Below are positions 13,522 through 15,179 of a stretch of DNA of 15,179 bases, one piece after another (the stretch's first letter is position 1; each line of letters starts with the position of its first letter). Made by a program: the position numbers and the translations under genes. The notes beneath the pieces are model-generated. The model did no database searches and had not been told where the DNA came from. It was given only the letters and a program-made list of their open reading frames with translations. Source of the stretch: UBA7239 sp035456205. Lineage in GTDB: Bacteria; Pseudomonadota; Gammaproteobacteria; Pseudomonadales; UBA7239. The DNA lies in NCBI GenBank assembly GCA_035456205.1, contig DATIDQ010000067.1:1-15179 (forward strand). Reading direction: 5' to 3'.

Positions 13522-15179
13522 TTACTCGTCGAGAAAGCCGCGCAAATGATCCGAGCGAGTAGGGTGACGCAGTTTACGCAGTGCTTTTGCTTCGATCTGA
13601 CGAATACGTTCACGCGTGACATCAAACTGCTTGCCCACTTCTTCCAGCGTGTGATCGGTATTCATATCGATGCCGAAACGCATACGCAGCACTTTAGCTT
13701 CACGAGCAGTCAGGCTGGAAAGCACTTCACGCGTAGCTTCACGCAGACCTTCACTGGTAGCCGCTTCAATCGGTGATTGAATGGTGTTGTCTTCGATGAA
13801 ATCACCCAAGTGTGAATCTTCATCATCACCCACCGGTGTTTCCATAGAGATGGGTTCTTTGGCAATTTTCAGTACTTTACGCACTTTGTCTTCCGGCATT
13901 TCCATACGCTCACCGAGCTCTTCCGGTGTTGGCTCCCTACCCATTTCCTGCAACATCTGCCGTGAAATACGGTTCAGCTTGTTGATGGTTTCAATCATGT
14001 GCACAGGAATACGGATGGTGCGGGCCTGATCTGCAATGGAGCGGGTAATCGCTTGACGAATCCACCAGGTAGCGTACGTCGAAAACTTGTAACCACGGCG
14101 ATACTCAAACTTGTCGACCGCTTTCATCAAACCGATATTACCTTCCTGAATCAGATCCAGAAATTGCAAACCGCGGTTAGTATATTTTTTGGCAATCGAA
14201 ATAACCAAGCGCAAGTTAGCTTCAACCATTTCTCTTTTTGCACGACGCATACGCGCCTCGCCCAATGACAGGCGACGGTTGATTTCCTTCAGCGCTGGCA
14301 ATGACATATCCATACGCGCTTCAATTTGCAGCAATTTTTTCTGGCTGCGCTGCACATCAGCCTTGATACCTTCCAGTCTATCCACAACAGCCTGATTCTT
14401 TTTCAAACGCTGCTGCGCAGAAACCCATTTTTCATTGGTTTCGTTGCCAGGAAAATGTTCGATGAAATGCTTGCGATCCATACCACCGCGACGAATACAC
14501 AGCGTCATGATAGCGCGCTCTTCTGCTCTGATTTGCAACAGAATATCGCGTGATTTTTTCAGGATCGGATCAAACTGACGCGGCGTCAATTTGAAAAATT
14601 TGAAGATTTCAGCCAGAGCGTCCATTTCCTTGCCGGCCTGCTTGCTATCACGACCGTGCTTGGTAATGTTTTTCTGGGTTTTATCAAATTGCTTTTTCAA
14701 TTCACCGAAGCGGATTTTAGCTTCTTCCGGATCCGGACCAGTATCCACTTCTGCTTCGTCTTCAGTTGCGGCCTCTTCATCGCCTTCTTTAACAACAACT
14801 TCCGGAATAACGTCTTCTGCCACTTCAGGCATGATGGCAACCGGCAATGTTTCCATAGGATCAAGATAGCCGCTGATAATATCGCTCAGCTTGCGTTCTT
14901 CTGTTGCTACCAGAGCGTATTCAGCAAGAATCGCTTCTACCGATCCAGGCACCTGTGACAGCGCGACCATCATCTCGCGGATACCTTCTTCGATACGCTT
15001 GGCAATAACAATTTCGCCTTCGCGTGTCAGCAATTCCACTGTGCCCATTTCACGCATATACATGCGCACCGGATCAGTCGTACGGCCCACTTCATTTTCA
15101 ACCGCGGCCAGTGCTGCAGCAGCTTCCGCCGCAGCAGCCTCATCAATGGCAGCCTCACCATCTGCCATCAAAAGTGCTT
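13522..15179 (-). CDS. rpoD: RNA polymerase primary sigma factor sigma-70 (5' part outside the window)
   Basis: The housekeeping sigma factor that directs RNA polymerase to -10/-35 promoters. The 551 residues present lack the start: the frame stays open through the window edge (ALLMADGEA, matching the end of the usual N-terminal region 1.1), and the TTG/ATG there are internal codons. Region 1.2 is seen in RTTDPVRMYMREMGTVELLTR. It is followed by an acidic non-conserved region, region 2 with the -10-reading segment FSTYATWWIRQAITR, region 3, and region 4.2 with the -35-reading helix-turn-helix TLEEVGKQFDVTRERIRQIE. The C-terminus is complete. An alanine-rich stretch (AAIDEAAAAEAAAALAAVE) precedes region 1.2. 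The stop codon is 18 bases from tRNA-Ile2. Confidence 0.98.
   Translation of the reverse strand, partial: ALLMADGEAAIDEAAAAEAAAALAAVENEVGRTTDPVRMYMREMGTVELLTREGEIVIAKRIEEGIREMMVALSQVPGSVEAILAEYALVATEERKLSDIISGYLDPMETLPVAIMPEVAEDVIPEVVVKEGDEEAATEDEAEVDTGPDPEEAKIRFGELKKQFDKTQKNITKHGRDSKQAGKEMDALAEIFKFFKLTPRQFDPILKKSRDILLQIRAEERAIMTLCIRRGGMDRKHFIEHFPGNETNEKWVSAQQRLKKNQAVVDRLEGIKADVQRSQKKLLQIEARMDMSLPALKEINRRLSLGEARMRRAKREMVEANLRLVISIAKKYTNRGLQFLDLIQEGNIGLMKAVDKFEYRRGYKFSTYATWWIRQAITRSIADQARTIRIPVHMIETINKLNRISRQMLQEMGREPTPEELGERMEMPEDKVRKVLKIAKEPISMETPVGDDEDSHLGDFIEDNTIQSPIEAATSEGLREATREVLSSLTAREAKVLRMRFGIDMNTDHTLEEVGKQFDVTRERIRQIEAKALRKLRHPTRSDHLRGFLDE

Noticed and set aside
15166..15171. Start of rpoD at the TTG/ATG near the window edge
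   Set aside because: The frame continues to the edge with residues matching internal RpoD sequence, and region 1.1 would be missing.
1..15179. CRISPR array, insertion sequence, toxin-antitoxin or defence system
   Set aside because: No regularly spaced repeats, transposase or integrase motifs, or recognisable toxin or defence domains were seen on either strand.

Overview
The window is a stretch of gammaproteobacterial chromosome, made mostly of conserved core genes with one short accessory patch. The proteins (TyrS, ErpA, ArgC, HemJ, FumC, RpoD) read as typical gammaproteobacterial orthologues. The block tyrS / M23 peptidase / anmK / erpA / argC / hemJ, with an rRNA leader beyond tyrS and a tRNA-Ile(CAT) beside rpoD, recalls the Pseudomonas-type layout. 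That suggests Pseudomonadales or a Cellvibrionales-like relative. The genus cannot be fixed from the sequence alone.

Left edge (1-160): the minus strand carries an rRNA-operon promoter and the start of its leader, with a boxB-like hairpin, boxA and the conserved stretch after it. They lie directly behind tyrS and point out of the window, so a 16S rRNA gene is predicted just to the left.

159-6083: tyrS (minus) diverges from a membrane-anchored M23 murein peptidase gene, which overlaps anmK. This pairs peptidoglycan cutting with recycling of anhydro-MurNAc. Converging on anmK is argC-erpA (arginine synthesis, Fe-S delivery), and hemJ (protoporphyrinogen oxidation) diverges from argC.

6095-10312: an AspT-type class I aminotransferase has its own promoter and converges with fumC. 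fumC is joined to an upstream membrane-anchored SGNH hydrolase gene by an ATGA stop/start overlap. A glutathione S-transferase diverges from that pair.

10313-13195: the accessory-looking patch. It holds three small genes of unknown function, a cluster of short repeats, about 300 bases without a convincing gene, an AT-rich alpha/beta hydrolase and a second, unrelated glutathione S-transferase. No mobile element, CRISPR array or recognisable defence system was seen.

Right edge (13348-15179): rpoD (sigma-70), cut at its 5' end by the window edge, is followed after 18 bases by tRNA-Ile2 (CAT anticodon) and a strong terminator. A 14-base copy of the tRNA 3' region lies between the tRNA and the terminator. 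Several genes use GTG starts chosen by their ribosome binding sites (tyrS, argC, the aminotransferase, probably anmK).
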